Origin: CAVYXZ01 sp965223835
Lineage (GTDB): Bacteria; Chloroflexota; Anaerolineae; Aggregatilineales; Phototrophicaceae
Length of the DNA stretch: 64,000 nt
Reading direction: 5' to 3'
Assembly: GCA_965223835.1 (NCBI GenBank)
Contig: CBDCXQ010000001.1
Location: forward strand, 1,736,001-1,800,000
Shown here piece after piece: positions 35,593 through 44,465 of this stretch; position 1 is the first letter of the stretch; each line of letters begins with the position of its first letter. A program made the translations under genes and the position numbers. Under the pieces are notes generated by a model. The model did no database searches. It was not told the origin of the DNA and saw nothing but the letters and a program-made list of their open reading frames with translations.

Positions 35593-36849
35593 TCATTGCG
35601 TACCGTATTTTTCGAGCGCTTGTGTCAGGTCTGGATGTTCCGCCGCATAGTCGTCGAGTGTTCGCCCTTGCAGCGCCGCTTCCCAGGCTTGTTGCAGACT
35701 GCGCACCCCGGCAGCGATGCCTGATGGATGCGCCATGATGCCGCCACCGGCAATATGGAGCAGGTCGAGCGTGCCCAACGCGGCATAGGTATCCGGCGCT
35801 TGCCCGGCCCACTGCCCGGATGAAAACACCGGCATGACTCGGTAGTCCAGGCCCGGCATCGGGGTCAGGCAGGACTTGGCCGCGTCAATCACACTGGCAT
35901 CGGACTCACAGAACTTGTTGCGTAAGCCATTGACGTGCAAATGATCGACCCCAGCCAGCCGGAAGAACTTCTGAAACGCCGTGTAGTCCATCCCCAGCAG
36001 CGGATGACGACTGAGCATCCCCCAACCAGCACGATGGCCGTGGATGGGCAGTTGGCTGTGCCGCCGCAGATGCACCAGCCCGGTCAGCCCCACTGCCAGC
36101 AGGTTGACCATGACACATGTCCCGCCACGGGCAAGTACCAGATCATGGGCGCGCAACATATGATCCAGGTCGCCAGTGATGTTGAAGGCCATCATCACCT
36201 GCTTGCCGCCTTGCTGGGCATGATCGTTGATGACCCGCATCATGGCCTCGACTCTCGCCTCAAATGGGGCGTAGGGTGGGTCGCTCTGAAGCTCGTCGTC
36301 CTTAAGGAAATCCAGACCCGCATCACACAAGGTCTGCACCAGATCGGCAAGCTGCTCAACACCGAGACCCACACTCGGCTTAATTATGGTGCCGATCACT
36401 GGGCGTTCATAAACATCAGTCAGGCGGCGGGTGCCATCAACACCATAGGCTGGCCCCGGATACACTTGCCCAAATAGCGCAGGAACCTCAATATCCAGCA
36501 GACGAAGCCCGGTAAAGGGCGCAAGTTCATACAGGTTGCCCGCCACGGCGGTCCACAAGGCCGTCAAGGATGTGCCGATATTTTCGAAAGGGAAAGACAG
36601 GGTGACTTCGGCACGCTTAAATACGGCATCTGGCGCTGGTGGCAACCTGCGCGGCAATGATGCTGCAACCCCGTCATCTACCACAGAAATATTCTCAACC
36701 TGTGCACCATGCTTTTCCAGCAGCTCGGGTGTCTCACCTGGCACTTTGACAAAGGTTCCGGCGGATTGCTCTCCTGCCATGATCTCCGCAGCCTGGCGTA
36801 AATCCTGATCGGTCTCGATCAGGTAGCTTGCATAGATGCGCTCCGTCAT
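35593..36849 (-). CDS. RuBisCO-like protein, predicted 3-oxo-isoapionate 4-phosphate enzyme (OiaX/OiaT type)
   Basis: 418 residues, a form IV RuBisCO-like protein. The key positions are kept: Lys157 in GTIIKPSVGLG, the carbamylated-lysine site GLDFLKDDE (183-186), HGHRAG (270-275), HVNGLRNKF in the loop-6 region and the phosphate site GGGIMAHPSG (368-377). Two RLP activities act on this substrate, a decarboxylase (OiaX) and a transcarboxylase/hydrolase (OiaT); I cannot separate them from sequence. The start overlaps the lactonase stop by one base (TGATG), so expression is coupled. It is not expected to fix CO2. Confidence 0.88.
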   Translation of the reverse strand: MTERIYASYLIETDQDLRQAAEIMAGEQSAGTFVKVPGETPELLEKHGAQVENISVVDDGVAASLPRRLPPAPDAVFKRAEVTLSFPFENIGTSLTALWTAVAGNLYELAPFTGLRLLDIEVPALFGQVYPGPAYGVDGTRRLTDVYERPVIGTIIKPSVGLGVEQLADLVQTLCDAGLDFLKDDELQSDPPYAPFEARVEAMMRVINDHAQQGGKQVMMAFNITGDLDHMLRAHDLVLARGGTCVMVNLLAVGLTGLVHLRRHSQLPIHGHRAGWGMLSRHPLLGMDYTAFQKFFRLAGVDHLHVNGLRNKFCESDASVIDAAKSCLTPMPGLDYRVMPVFSSGQWAGQAPDTYAALGTLDLLHIAGGGIMAHPSGIAAGVRSLQQAWEAALQGRTLDDYAAEHPDLTQALEKYGTQ

Positions 36850-38780
36850 CAGCTTTGCTCCAATAGATCCAGAACAGCGGTGGCGTAGGGCTTGAGCATG
36901 AGTGTCAGGCGATCCCACTCAGCCTGTTGTGTGGCGGGCACTTCCCAGAAGGACTCAGGATCGTGCATCATCTGCAGAATATTGTCCTCATCCAGTATGC
37001 GGCACTGCACTTGATCAGCGATTCCTGTGATTTCCACCGACTCTACTTCTGCAGAAAGATTTGCCAGGATGATTCGTGTCCGATCTTCTTTGCGCAGCCA
37101 AAGTGTTTCAATGCGCAAGGGATCGCTGCTGTGCGAGACAACCACCTCACCCCCAGCAAAGTCACCCACAGCTGCAAACACCAGGTACATCGGGAACACC
37201 GTCCCGGCTTCTGAGGGGAACTTATCGGGCTGGGGCGAACCCGCAGCGGTTTCCATGACGCCGCGCCAGCCCGTCGTCTCGTAATATGTCGCGGATTGTG
37301 CGCCGCACTCGGCACAGTATTTCATGCTACCCAGCGTCCAACCTCCGCCGAACAAGGACATCTGGCGCGGATCGACTTGCGGCGGCAGTTCGCCTACGGA
37401 CGTGGCCGCGGCGTCCCCGGTCGCATTGGGATTCCAGCGCATCTTCAGAGTCACTGGACTGACAATCACTGCCTTGCCATCCGAGAAACTACGCGCCGTT
37501 TCGATGGTCGGACTGTGTCCCGCCAATGTTTCGGTCAGCGAGAGATTATCAAAGGCATGGACCTGTGGATTGACTGAGTAGATGACAAAGTCCAGCGAAT
37601 CAACAGGGGGGCGCTCCCGGTTCAATTCGGTAAAGAAGCTGTCCGTACCTGCACCAATCGGTACAGCGAATTGAGCCAGATGCTGACGCGCCAAATCGAC
37701 CCATTGCCTACGGGTCGATTTTTCGTGGTGATGAAACACGGCGATTCGCGCTAAAGTCGTGTCATGAGCGCTTAAACGACTGTAGAGTTGCGCGAGTTCC
37801 GTGTCGGCGTTATCCGAGACAAACAGGGCCAATTCTAACGCTGTCCCAACAGCAGCAGCGTAATCAACAACGTACTGAAGCTGCGCCTCGGCATCCGGCT
37901 GGTAAAGGCGCACGTCGCCGCGCACATGGGTCAAATTGAGCGCCTGAAGTCGGCGGCGTTCCGATGCGTCTGGCAATTCGCCGTGCGAGGGCAGTCCCAG
38001 GCCAATATCGCATAAGGGTGTGGTGGCCTCGGTTGGATTGATTTTCAGCCTATCATCCTCAAGAACAACAGCCACTTCTGCGCTGCCCAACAGCGAGATA
38101 GTGACTTGCTGGGATATCTGTTCGCCTGACCGAACTTGCACGGGAAAGGGCAGCCCCAGCGGTGTGCAATAGGTCTTGTAACTGGCGTCGGTCCAGTTTC
38201 GCTGATCTTCCATCTCGAAGCTGTCGCCGTCCATCTGAACCCGCAAGCGGACCCCCGGCGAGACCTCATGGGTGATGGTGCGGATGTCAAAGAAAGGCTG
38301 ATGGGGCGAGATCAGGTCGGGAAAAGCACCAGTTTCCTGGCTGCCATCGACATGCTCCACCACACAAGCCTGGCCTGCCAGTGTCATCGGATGCAACACG
38401 CAGAACCCGATACGATTGCGTAGAAAGTCGCTGTTGGCATGGCCGTCAAAGGTAAAGGTGATCGTGCCGTCTTCCTGGCCCACAATCGTCGCGTGCCAGG
38501 TGAAATTAATGTCATCCGCCCGATGGTGCATATCATAGGCAATGCTAAAGGCACGCTCGTTGATTTCTAGCTGATGACTGCTAATCTCACCGGCGATTGT
38601 GCCCCAGTTGTGGTCACGTATTGCCGCGTATATCTGATGCACTGCGGGAATACCGCCATAGCGGATGTGGCGGATCGTTCCTTGATCATATAAGACACGC
38701 AAAGGTCCGGCATCCAGTGTCTGTGGTGCCAGCGCGGCTGTTGTCGAGCCGTCAAAAAGCTGCTGTTTGGTTGCGGTCAT
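36849..38780 (-). CDS. apnL: D-apionate lactonase (predicted)
   Basis: Predicted hydrolysis of D-apionolactone to D-apionate. 643 residues; a large multi-domain protein with an N-terminal beta-rich region (YDQGTIRHIRYGGIPAVHQIYAAIRDHNWGTI), a central TIM-barrel-like part (LGLPSHGELP to TDSFFTELNRERPPVDSLDFVIYSVNPQVHAFDN) and a C-terminal beta domain. The length and these segments match my memory of the ApnL family; PQVHAFDNLSLTE is its clearest block. It is first of the catabolic genes after the gntR gene. It is the least common gene in the set and therefore a strong pathway marker. Confidence 0.75.
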   Translation of the reverse strand: MTATKQQLFDGSTTAALAPQTLDAGPLRVLYDQGTIRHIRYGGIPAVHQIYAAIRDHNWGTIAGEISSHQLEINERAFSIAYDMHHRADDINFTWHATIVGQEDGTITFTFDGHANSDFLRNRIGFCVLHPMTLAGQACVVEHVDGSQETGAFPDLISPHQPFFDIRTITHEVSPGVRLRVQMDGDSFEMEDQRNWTDASYKTYCTPLGLPFPVQVRSGEQISQQVTISLLGSAEVAVVLEDDRLKINPTEATTPLCDIGLGLPSHGELPDASERRRLQALNLTHVRGDVRLYQPDAEAQLQYVVDYAAAVGTALELALFVSDNADTELAQLYSRLSAHDTTLARIAVFHHHEKSTRRQWVDLARQHLAQFAVPIGAGTDSFFTELNRERPPVDSLDFVIYSVNPQVHAFDNLSLTETLAGHSPTIETARSFSDGKAVIVSPVTLKMRWNPNATGDAAATSVGELPPQVDPRQMSLFGGGWTLGSMKYCAECGAQSATYYETTGWRGVMETAAGSPQPDKFPSEAGTVFPMYLVFAAVGDFAGGEVVVSHSSDPLRIETLWLRKEDRTRIILANLSAEVESVEITGIADQVQCRILDEDNILQMMHDPESFWEVPATQQAEWDRLTLMLKPYATAVLDLLEQS

Positions 38781-38915
38781 GTTATATTCTCAAAAGTACC
38801 TATATTATTTGGACGACACCGCAGAATCACGGGTCGCCATTCAATTATTTTGAAAAAATCGCCACCAGATGACGCGAACGCAATATTGGCAGGTGTTCCG
38901 CCTCCACGATCCGGC

Positions 38916-39593
38916 TCAAACGCCGGACAAAGTTCGAATGGCATAACGGCATTCCTCCGCAACACGGTCGTTGATGACCTTGTGTTGGGCTTTGATAGCG
39001 AGCAGGTCATGCTGTATGAAGCCGTCCAGAATCTTTTTATGATCGGCAACAGCCAGGTACTCGTTATAATCAGGCATGGTCTCCGCCCGGATAAAGAGTA
39101 CTGCCGCAATCTGTGCCACCAATTCTTCCCAGCTACGCAACAACAGGGGGTGATCCGCTTTCTCGATCAGGTATTGGTGAAACAGCATATCAGTACTGCG
39201 GACCGCCTTAAAGTCGCCCCGTTCAATCGCTTGCCGCTGCTGCTCAATCAGGCCATATAGATAATCGTAGTCGGAGGGTATAAGTTTTTCGTACATAAGC
39301 TCCGCCGCGAAGCTCTCCAGTGTAATCCGCATCGAGAAAATTGCGGTAACATCTTCCTCACGGAATACACGAACAAAGGAACCGCGATTGGGCACTGACA
39401 CCACCAGCCCCTCGCGTTCCAGCAGAATCAGTGCCTCGCGAACGGGTGTCCGGCTCACACCAAGCTGATCCGTCAGATCTTGCTCGACAATATGGTCGTT
39501 GGGTTTGAGCCGTCCTTCGATAATCGCTGTGCGGATTTGCTCAACGACCTGTTCGCGGAGGCTAGCTGACTTTACTCGATTGAAAATCCCCAT
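38916..39593 (-). CDS. GntR-family (FCD) transcriptional regulator of the apionate operon
   Basis: 225 residues. The winged helix has SLREQVVEQIRTAIIEGRLKPNDHIVEQDLTDQLGVSRTPVREALILLEREGLVVSVPNRGSFV; the FCD domain has the ligands in DMLFHQYLIEKADH. It is smaller than, and distinct from, the regulator at 20302. A TTGTAT-N5-ATACAA dyad lies 36 bp upstream. Position at the head of apnL-RLP-oiaK-apnO suggests it represses this operon, with a pathway sugar acid as inducer (inference). Confidence 0.9.
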   Translation of the reverse strand: MGIFNRVKSASLREQVVEQIRTAIIEGRLKPNDHIVEQDLTDQLGVSRTPVREALILLEREGLVVSVPNRGSFVRVFREEDVTAIFSMRITLESFAAELMYEKLIPSDYDYLYGLIEQQRQAIERGDFKAVRSTDMLFHQYLIEKADHPLLLRSWEELVAQIAAVLFIRAETMPDYNEYLAVADHKKILDGFIQHDLLAIKAQHKVINDRVAEECRYAIRTLSGV

Positions 39594-39629
39594 GCCGAGT
39601 CGCCTATCCAGCCAAGATCACGAGGCTGA

Positions 39630-39646
39630 TTGTATACTGCATACAA
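39630..39646. promoter_or_regulatory. Operator dyad upstream of gntR/apnL operon
   Basis: TTGTAT-ACTGC-ATACAA is a 17-bp dyad of the GntR/FadR type (half-site as in 21074 and 27272). It lies between the DUF1593 gene and gntR. Confidence 0.6.
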
Positions 39647-39684
39647 AATGCTGTCAAACAGCGGTATGTGTTTGTCAATTGTTC

Positions 39685-40668
39685 CTATTCTGGCACGTCA
39701 TAGCGCTTCCAGCGGCCAGCCCAATCGCTGAGGTACGCGACACGCCATCTGTTGATGGTTGCCTGGCATTCTTCTGCGGAAGCATCCAAATCGACATAGT
39801 AGTTGGGATATTGGTGTGCATCGGGCCGCCGGAACTGCCCGCCCCAACTCTCCGATGTCGGGTCATCCAAATAGCCCACGCCGCCCAGGATCGGGGACAA
39901 TAAATAGGCAAACGTGGGCGAATCGCCTTCCTTGAGCACGCCTTCGGGCCACTCCCCCACAGGGAAAGCGTCACCCATTTTCTCTGGATACTGTCCACCA
40001 CAGGTTGTACCATGATTACGGACATGGTGATCGAGAAATGCTTTGCTGCCCCACTCGCCGGTCTGATCGCCACCGAGATAGTAACCCCGGAAGGTGTCGT
40101 GAGAGAGCCGGGGCAGTATGCCATCCTCAATCCACCACAGATCGGGCCACTTGTCCTGCATCCCGTCGAAGATGAAGTCGCGGCTGACCGGGTCATTTAC
40201 GGTGTTGCTGGAACCAATCGCATTGATACGAATCTTACCTGCAATCGTCGGGTCATCATAAAGCGCCTGCGCCACATCAGTCAGTGATCCCCATACCAGG
40301 ACCCACAGGGGCCGATTCAGTCCAGCAGGATCGGGCGCATGGGCGCGTTCAATCAGCCAGCGAGAGCCAGCCGTACTCCCATCAGAGTCGGGCGCTCGAC
40401 CTTTGAAAGCGCCCTGTTTGACTATTGATAACACGTCTTCTTCGCTCATCAGGTCGGTATAACCCTGGGTACGCAGGTGATTGAGATCGGTGCGCTTGAC
40501 CCAGTAAGTGATTTTATCAACGTGCGGTTCGCTGCCTGGACCAGCCGTTGAGAGGATGCCTTCTAGCTTAAGAATATCCGAATAGTGAAGCAGGTGAATG
40601 AGAGACTGAATGTCATCCGGGTCGCCCCCCAGGTCTGTGCTTACCAGCACCCGATAAGTTTGTGGCAT
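39685..40668 (-). CDS. Nucleoside-hydrolase-like (DUF1593) protein
   Basis: 327 residues, DUF1593/Sde182-type. The N-terminus RVLVSTDLGGDPDDIQSLIHLL is the nucleoside hydrolase calcium-binding motif (DxGxDPDD), followed by LWVLVWGSLTDVAQALY. No signal peptide is seen. The family was called cellulose-binding in some annotations, but the fold is that of N-ribohydrolases acting on furanosides. In this island it may cleave an apiofuranoside, which is inference. It is divergent from the second importer; a minus-strand transcript may run on into gntR. Confidence 0.8.
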   Translation of the reverse strand: MPQTYRVLVSTDLGGDPDDIQSLIHLLHYSDILKLEGILSTAGPGSEPHVDKITYWVKRTDLNHLRTQGYTDLMSEEDVLSIVKQGAFKGRAPDSDGSTAGSRWLIERAHAPDPAGLNRPLWVLVWGSLTDVAQALYDDPTIAGKIRINAIGSSNTVNDPVSRDFIFDGMQDKWPDLWWIEDGILPRLSHDTFRGYYLGGDQTGEWGSKAFLDHHVRNHGTTCGGQYPEKMGDAFPVGEWPEGVLKEGDSPTFAYLLSPILGGVGYLDDPTSESWGGQFRRPDAHQYPNYYVDLDASAEECQATINRWRVAYLSDWAGRWKRYDVPE

Positions 40669-40827
40669 TACATTCTCCCAGTTGTGTTTCTAGTTAATCT
40701 CGACAATTTTCCCGCAGACAGTGCGGAAAGGTCAAAATAGCACAGTCGAGAGCATACAAAAGGTTGATTCAGGTGGAAACATTGCTCCCAACTGAATATA
40801 AATCTTACAATCTTTGTTGTCAATGTG

Positions 40828-40856
40828 TTGACAGTGGTTGGCACCGTCGCTATGAT
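40828..40856 (+). promoter_or_regulatory. Sigma-70 type promoter of importer 2 operon
   Basis: TTGACA (40828-40833), a 17-bp spacer and TATGAT (40851-40856). It lies in the 362-bp gap 40669-41030, which otherwise holds only the operator-like site at 40920. Confidence 0.65.
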
Positions 40857-40919
40857 TAGGGTGCAGTTACATCGAAAGCAGGTCGTCTAGAGTGGCGGCT
40901 TAATTTGCCAGCAGAAAAA

Positions 40920-40945
40920 TGTATACAATATTGAGAATACAATAT
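40920..40945. promoter_or_regulatory. GntR-type operator, diverged copy
   Basis: TGTATACAAT, then ATTGAGAATACAATAT: the TGTATACAAT half is shared with the other operators. It is about 60 bp downstream of the predicted -10 and 86 bp before the importer gene. Confidence 0.5.
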
Positions 40946-41030
40946 CTACAAAGTTTGTTGTCCAGAATCTAGCTGGCTACAGATGTCTGACGACGATAAA
41001 AGAACAATTATTGTTTAGGAGTCATTCATT

Positions 41031-41966
41031 TTGAACACATCAAAAGCAGTGGGCCAGCAAATCAGGCTCTTTCTGAGTCGCCCTTTATTCAATACCCAAT
41101 TCAAACGGCATGAGACGTTGGTAGCCATACTGTTCCTTCTGCCCGCTTTGCTACATTTCGGCATCTTCAAATACTATCCCGTAGGCTATTCGTTTGCCCT
41201 CAGCCTGCACCGGGGCCGCCTTCTCGACCCCTTTGATCGCTACCTGGGTGGGTATCATTACAATTTCATCTTGCAAGATGATTACTTCTGGCAGGGGGTG
41301 GTCAATTCGCTGGTGTATTCATTCGGCAGAGTGCCAGTCGGCGCGGCGATTTCGCTGGCGCTGGCCCTGTTACTGGTTCAGAATTTTCCTGGACGGTTGT
41401 TTTTCCGTATTGCCTGGTATATACCGGTCGTTATCTCGTCCGTCGCCCAGGTGCAGATTTTTATCTGGCTGTATCATCCGCAATATGGTGTGCTGAATTA
41501 CCTACTGAATCAGGCTGGTTTCGAGCCAGTTCAGTGGATTGGGCATCCTGACAGTGCGCTATTCTCGCTGATCCTCCTGGGTCTCTGGGGGTCAGTGCCA
41601 TTCACGATGATTATCTACATGGCGGCCCTGGGCGCAATTCCCGGCGAATATTACGAAGCGGCGGAGATTGACGGTGCCAACGGATGGCAGCGATTCTGGA
41701 GAATCACGCTGCCGCTTTTGATGCCAACCACGTTTTTTGTGTTGATTACGCAGACTATCCAATCACTCACCTTGTTCGAACCGGTCTATCTCATGACCGG
41801 TGGTGGCCCGCTAAATTCAACCACCATGCCGGGCTATCAGATTTATGAAGCGGCCTTTGAATTTAACCTGTGGGGCCGCGGCTCGGCCCTGGCGATCATC
41901 TTCTTCATCTTCGTTCTCGGCTTCACCATTATCCAGTACAAGTACACACCGGAAAGTTTCACCTGA
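41031..41966 (+). CDS. ABC sugar importer permease (MalF-type), system 2
   Basis: 311 residues with six transmembrane segments and an amphipathic N-terminus. The EAA loop is YEAAEIDGANGWQRFWRITLPLLMP, and LFEPVYLMTGGGPLNSTT is typical of CUT1 permeases. The start is TTG (41031), with AGGAG 9 nt upstream. It is first of an operon with permease 2, the leader ORF, binding protein, apiosidase and nucleoside hydrolase. No ATPase gene is present. Confidence 0.92.
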   Translation: MNTSKAVGQQIRLFLSRPLFNTQFKRHETLVAILFLLPALLHFGIFKYYPVGYSFALSLHRGRLLDPFDRYLGGYHYNFILQDDYFWQGVVNSLVYSFGRVPVGAAISLALALLLVQNFPGRLFFRIAWYIPVVISSVAQVQIFIWLYHPQYGVLNYLLNQAGFEPVQWIGHPDSALFSLILLGLWGSVPFTMIIYMAALGAIPGEYYEAAEIDGANGWQRFWRITLPLLMPTTFFVLITQTIQSLTLFEPVYLMTGGGPLNSTTMPGYQIYEAAFEFNLWGRGSALAIIFFIFVLGFTIIQYKYTPESFT

Positions 41967-42012
41967 TGTGGATCTCCGTTCCATAGGTAGATGCTGAGAG
42001 AAGGAGATAAGT

Positions 42013-42879
42013 GTGACCAGTCTGGCAATCGGTAACCAACAACTCACGATCACACGACGGCGCACCCTGCATTTTATGCTGTGGCTGTTACTGTGTCTGG
42101 TAATTTCTGTGATTTTTCTGGGTCCTGTGCTATGGATGTTCTTTACGTCGTTCAAGCCACTGGAGGAAATTCGATCCTGGCCGCCAGAGTTGTTCCCGAC
42201 ACACTGGACGTTGGACAATTTCATCAATGCCTGGACATCAACACCCTGGCCGCGCATGTTCTTCAACAGCGTATTCCTGGCGACAACCATCACCGTCGGC
42301 CACCTGTTCTTCAGTTCACTGGCGGCGTTTGCTTTTGCCTGGCTGAAATTTCCTTTCAAAAACATCATTTTCATGCTGGTGCTGGCAACGATGATCGTGC
42401 CGGAGCAGGTCGATCTGATTCCGCGCTTCCTGATGATGACCGGTTGGGGTGTCACGAATTCGTTCTTCCCGGTGATCATTCTGGCGCTCGTGCATGGCTT
42501 CACGATTTTTTTGTACCGGCAATTCTTCCAGGCATTGCCTCAAGAAATTTACGACGCAGCACGGGTCGATGGGGCCAATGTCTTTAGGATTTATCGGACC
42601 ATTGTCATGCCGTTAGCCTGGCCCGCCACCGCGACCCTGTTTATTTTCACATTCCTGGGGCACTGGAACGCCTTCCTGTACCCATTGATCTATCTCAACA
42701 GCCCGGATTTATTCACAGTGCAGTTGGGACTAGCCTTCTTCAGCTATACCCAGGCCGGGATTCCGATTGGCCCACTGATGGCTGCGTCGGTCTATATTGC
42801 GCTGCCGCCCATTATCGTTTATGTCATCTTCCAGCGGCACTTCATGCGAGGCATCGTCATGACCGGTGTCAAAGGTTAG
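42013..42879 (+). CDS. ABC sugar importer permease (MalG-type), system 2
   Basis: 288 residues with six hydrophobic segments. PVLWMFFTSFKPLEEIRSWPPELFP and the EAA loop YDAARVDGANVFRIYRTIVMPLAWP identify CUT1 MalG. It ends RHFMRGIVMTGVKG. It is 46 bp after its partner gene, and its start GTG has AAGGAG upstream. Confidence 0.92.
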   Translation: MTSLAIGNQQLTITRRRTLHFMLWLLLCLVISVIFLGPVLWMFFTSFKPLEEIRSWPPELFPTHWTLDNFINAWTSTPWPRMFFNSVFLATTITVGHLFFSSLAAFAFAWLKFPFKNIIFMLVLATMIVPEQVDLIPRFLMMTGWGVTNSFFPVIILALVHGFTIFLYRQFFQALPQEIYDAARVDGANVFRIYRTIVMPLAWPATATLFIFTFLGHWNAFLYPLIYLNSPDLFTVQLGLAFFSYTQAGIPIGPLMAASVYIALPPIIVYVIFQRHFMRGIVMTGVKG

Positions 42880-42944
42880 CCACAGGCCAAAATTGGCTTG
42901 TCTTAACAACGATTCGATATAGTGAATGACTTTCTAGGAGGTAT

Positions 42945-43010
42945 ATGCCAAAGAATTGTTTGAACTGTAATTGCAAATTTAGTTCTGAGAAATTTGGAGG
43001 AGATTCATGA
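42945..43010 (+). CDS. Possible 21-residue cysteine-rich leader peptide
   Basis: AGGAGG (42936-42941) precedes ATG 42945, and the frame reads MPKNCLNCNCKFSSEKFGGDS before TGA, which overlaps the binding-protein ATG (ATGATG). The peptide has three cysteines in CLNCNC. The stop is in the start region of the next gene, so it could couple translation. The spacing of the SD is short (3 nt). It may be a chance frame. Confidence 0.35.
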   Translation: MPKNCLNCNCKFSSEKFGGDS

Positions 43011-44341
43011 TGCGAATGGTGAAGATGCTGGCGGTTACGCTGGTTGTTCTGGTTCTTTTTAGCTCCATAGTTCACGCGCAAACCGAACTGGAATTCTGGT
43101 ACAACGGAACAGCTGAACAGGTTGAGTTCATGCAAGCCGCCGTCGATGAATACAATGGGATGCAGAGCGACGCAGTCATCACTTTGGTACAGACCCCGGA
43201 TAGCCGGGAAAGGATTGCGACTGCTTTAGCTGGTGGTCAAGGGCCGGACATAATGATGTATAACCACAATATGCCCTGGTTCTTCGGTATCGAGGCCGTG
43301 TACCCACTCAATGATTTCATCACCGACCCTGAGATTGGTATTGATCCAGATCTGGTGTTCCCGGCTTCACGTGGGACCGTCCACTACGCCGGCGTGGTTG
43401 AAGCCATCCCGATCAGTCATGGGCCCGGTGGTTTGATCGTGAATATGGATATCTTTGAGGCTAACGGCCTCACCGTTGATGATCTGCCTGAAACATGGGA
43501 AGAGGTCGAAGCCCTGGCTATCCAGCTCACCGAGCGTGACGGCGACGGCAATATCACTCAGTACGGTATCGTTAATGGCAGCGTCGACTGGATGCTTCAG
43601 GAGATTAACCTGAGTAACGGCTCCGACTGGTCGGTTGACGATCTGAGTCAATACATCTCGCACCCGGATCGTCTGGTTGAGGGCCTGGAATGGTGGAGCA
43701 GCCTGCTGCTTGAACACGAAGTCCTGCCGTTCCCCAGCGGCGTCACCTGGGCCGGCATTGAGGGCCTACAGGTCGGCAGCGAAGCATTTATTCGCGGTGA
43801 AGCCGCGATGTCTGGGTTCCACGGTATCGGCAGCGCAGCCGGTTTCCTCGAACAGAACCCTGATCTGAACCTCGCTAGTGTGTTGACCCCTTTGGGGCCG
43901 AGCAGCGATGGCCACCGCATTGTCAGCCTGGGTTTCTCTGGCCTTTTCGTGATGGCCGATGCGGCTGACCCGCTTGCTGCATACCTGTTCAACAAGTGGT
44001 TCTTCGAAGAGAAATCCCTGGATTTTGTCAAGCTCAGCATTGGCAGTGTGCCTTCATCGGTCGCCGCACTGGAAGATGAGTACTTCTCAACTGACCCTGT
44101 GCTTGGTTTCGGCAAAGTTATGGAAGCCATGCAGGAAGCTGAACTGCGCACCCACCATGTCTTCCCGGGCCGTCTCGATGTCCGCTCGCAGGAGCCGGCC
44201 ATGTCGGAGCGTGTCATGTTGGAACAGGCGACACCTCAGGAAGCCGTTGATGACTTCCTGGAGCACGCTAGACAGGTTTTTGATCTGTATCGACCGGACC
44301 TGGACGAGTTCCTCGAAGCCGATGCGCTGGTGTGGAACTAG
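43007..44341 (+). CDS. Extracellular sugar-binding protein, system 2
   Basis: 444 residues, SBP_bac_1 family. The signal peptide MMRMVKMLAVTLVVLVLFSSIVHA ends near residue 24 with no lipobox. The mature protein begins QTELEFWYNGTAEQVEFMQAAVDEYNGMQSDAVITLVQTPD and has GPDIMMYNHNMPWFFG, with aromatic residues suited to sugar stacking. GGAGGAG precedes the ATG. It is followed by a long hairpin and the apiosidase gene, so the imported ligand is probably an apioside (inference). Confidence 0.92.
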   Translation: MMRMVKMLAVTLVVLVLFSSIVHAQTELEFWYNGTAEQVEFMQAAVDEYNGMQSDAVITLVQTPDSRERIATALAGGQGPDIMMYNHNMPWFFGIEAVYPLNDFITDPEIGIDPDLVFPASRGTVHYAGVVEAIPISHGPGGLIVNMDIFEANGLTVDDLPETWEEVEALAIQLTERDGDGNITQYGIVNGSVDWMLQEINLSNGSDWSVDDLSQYISHPDRLVEGLEWWSSLLLEHEVLPFPSGVTWAGIEGLQVGSEAFIRGEAAMSGFHGIGSAAGFLEQNPDLNLASVLTPLGPSSDGHRIVSLGFSGLFVMADAADPLAAYLFNKWFFEEKSLDFVKLSIGSVPSSVAALEDEYFSTDPVLGFGKVMEAMQEAELRTHHVFPGRLDVRSQEPAMSERVMLEQATPQEAVDDFLEHARQVFDLYRPDLDEFLEADALVWN

Positions 44342-44380
44342 GCATTCAATGCAGTTGAGATAACCGAACAGCTCTTGACT

Positions 44381-44419
44381 CCGAATGGGGCTTCTTGCTA
44401 GCAGGTAAACCCCATTCGG
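44381..44419 (+). other. Long intergenic hairpin after binding protein gene
   Basis: CCGAATGGGG pairs perfectly with CCCCATTCGG over 10 bp around a 19-nt loop. It has no T-tract, so it is more likely an mRNA-stabilising or partial-attenuation hairpin that raises binding-protein expression over downstream genes. Confidence 0.55.
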
Positions 44420-44465
44420 TCTCTCACATTGCCGTAAACCCACTCCAACCTAAAGGATGAAGCAG

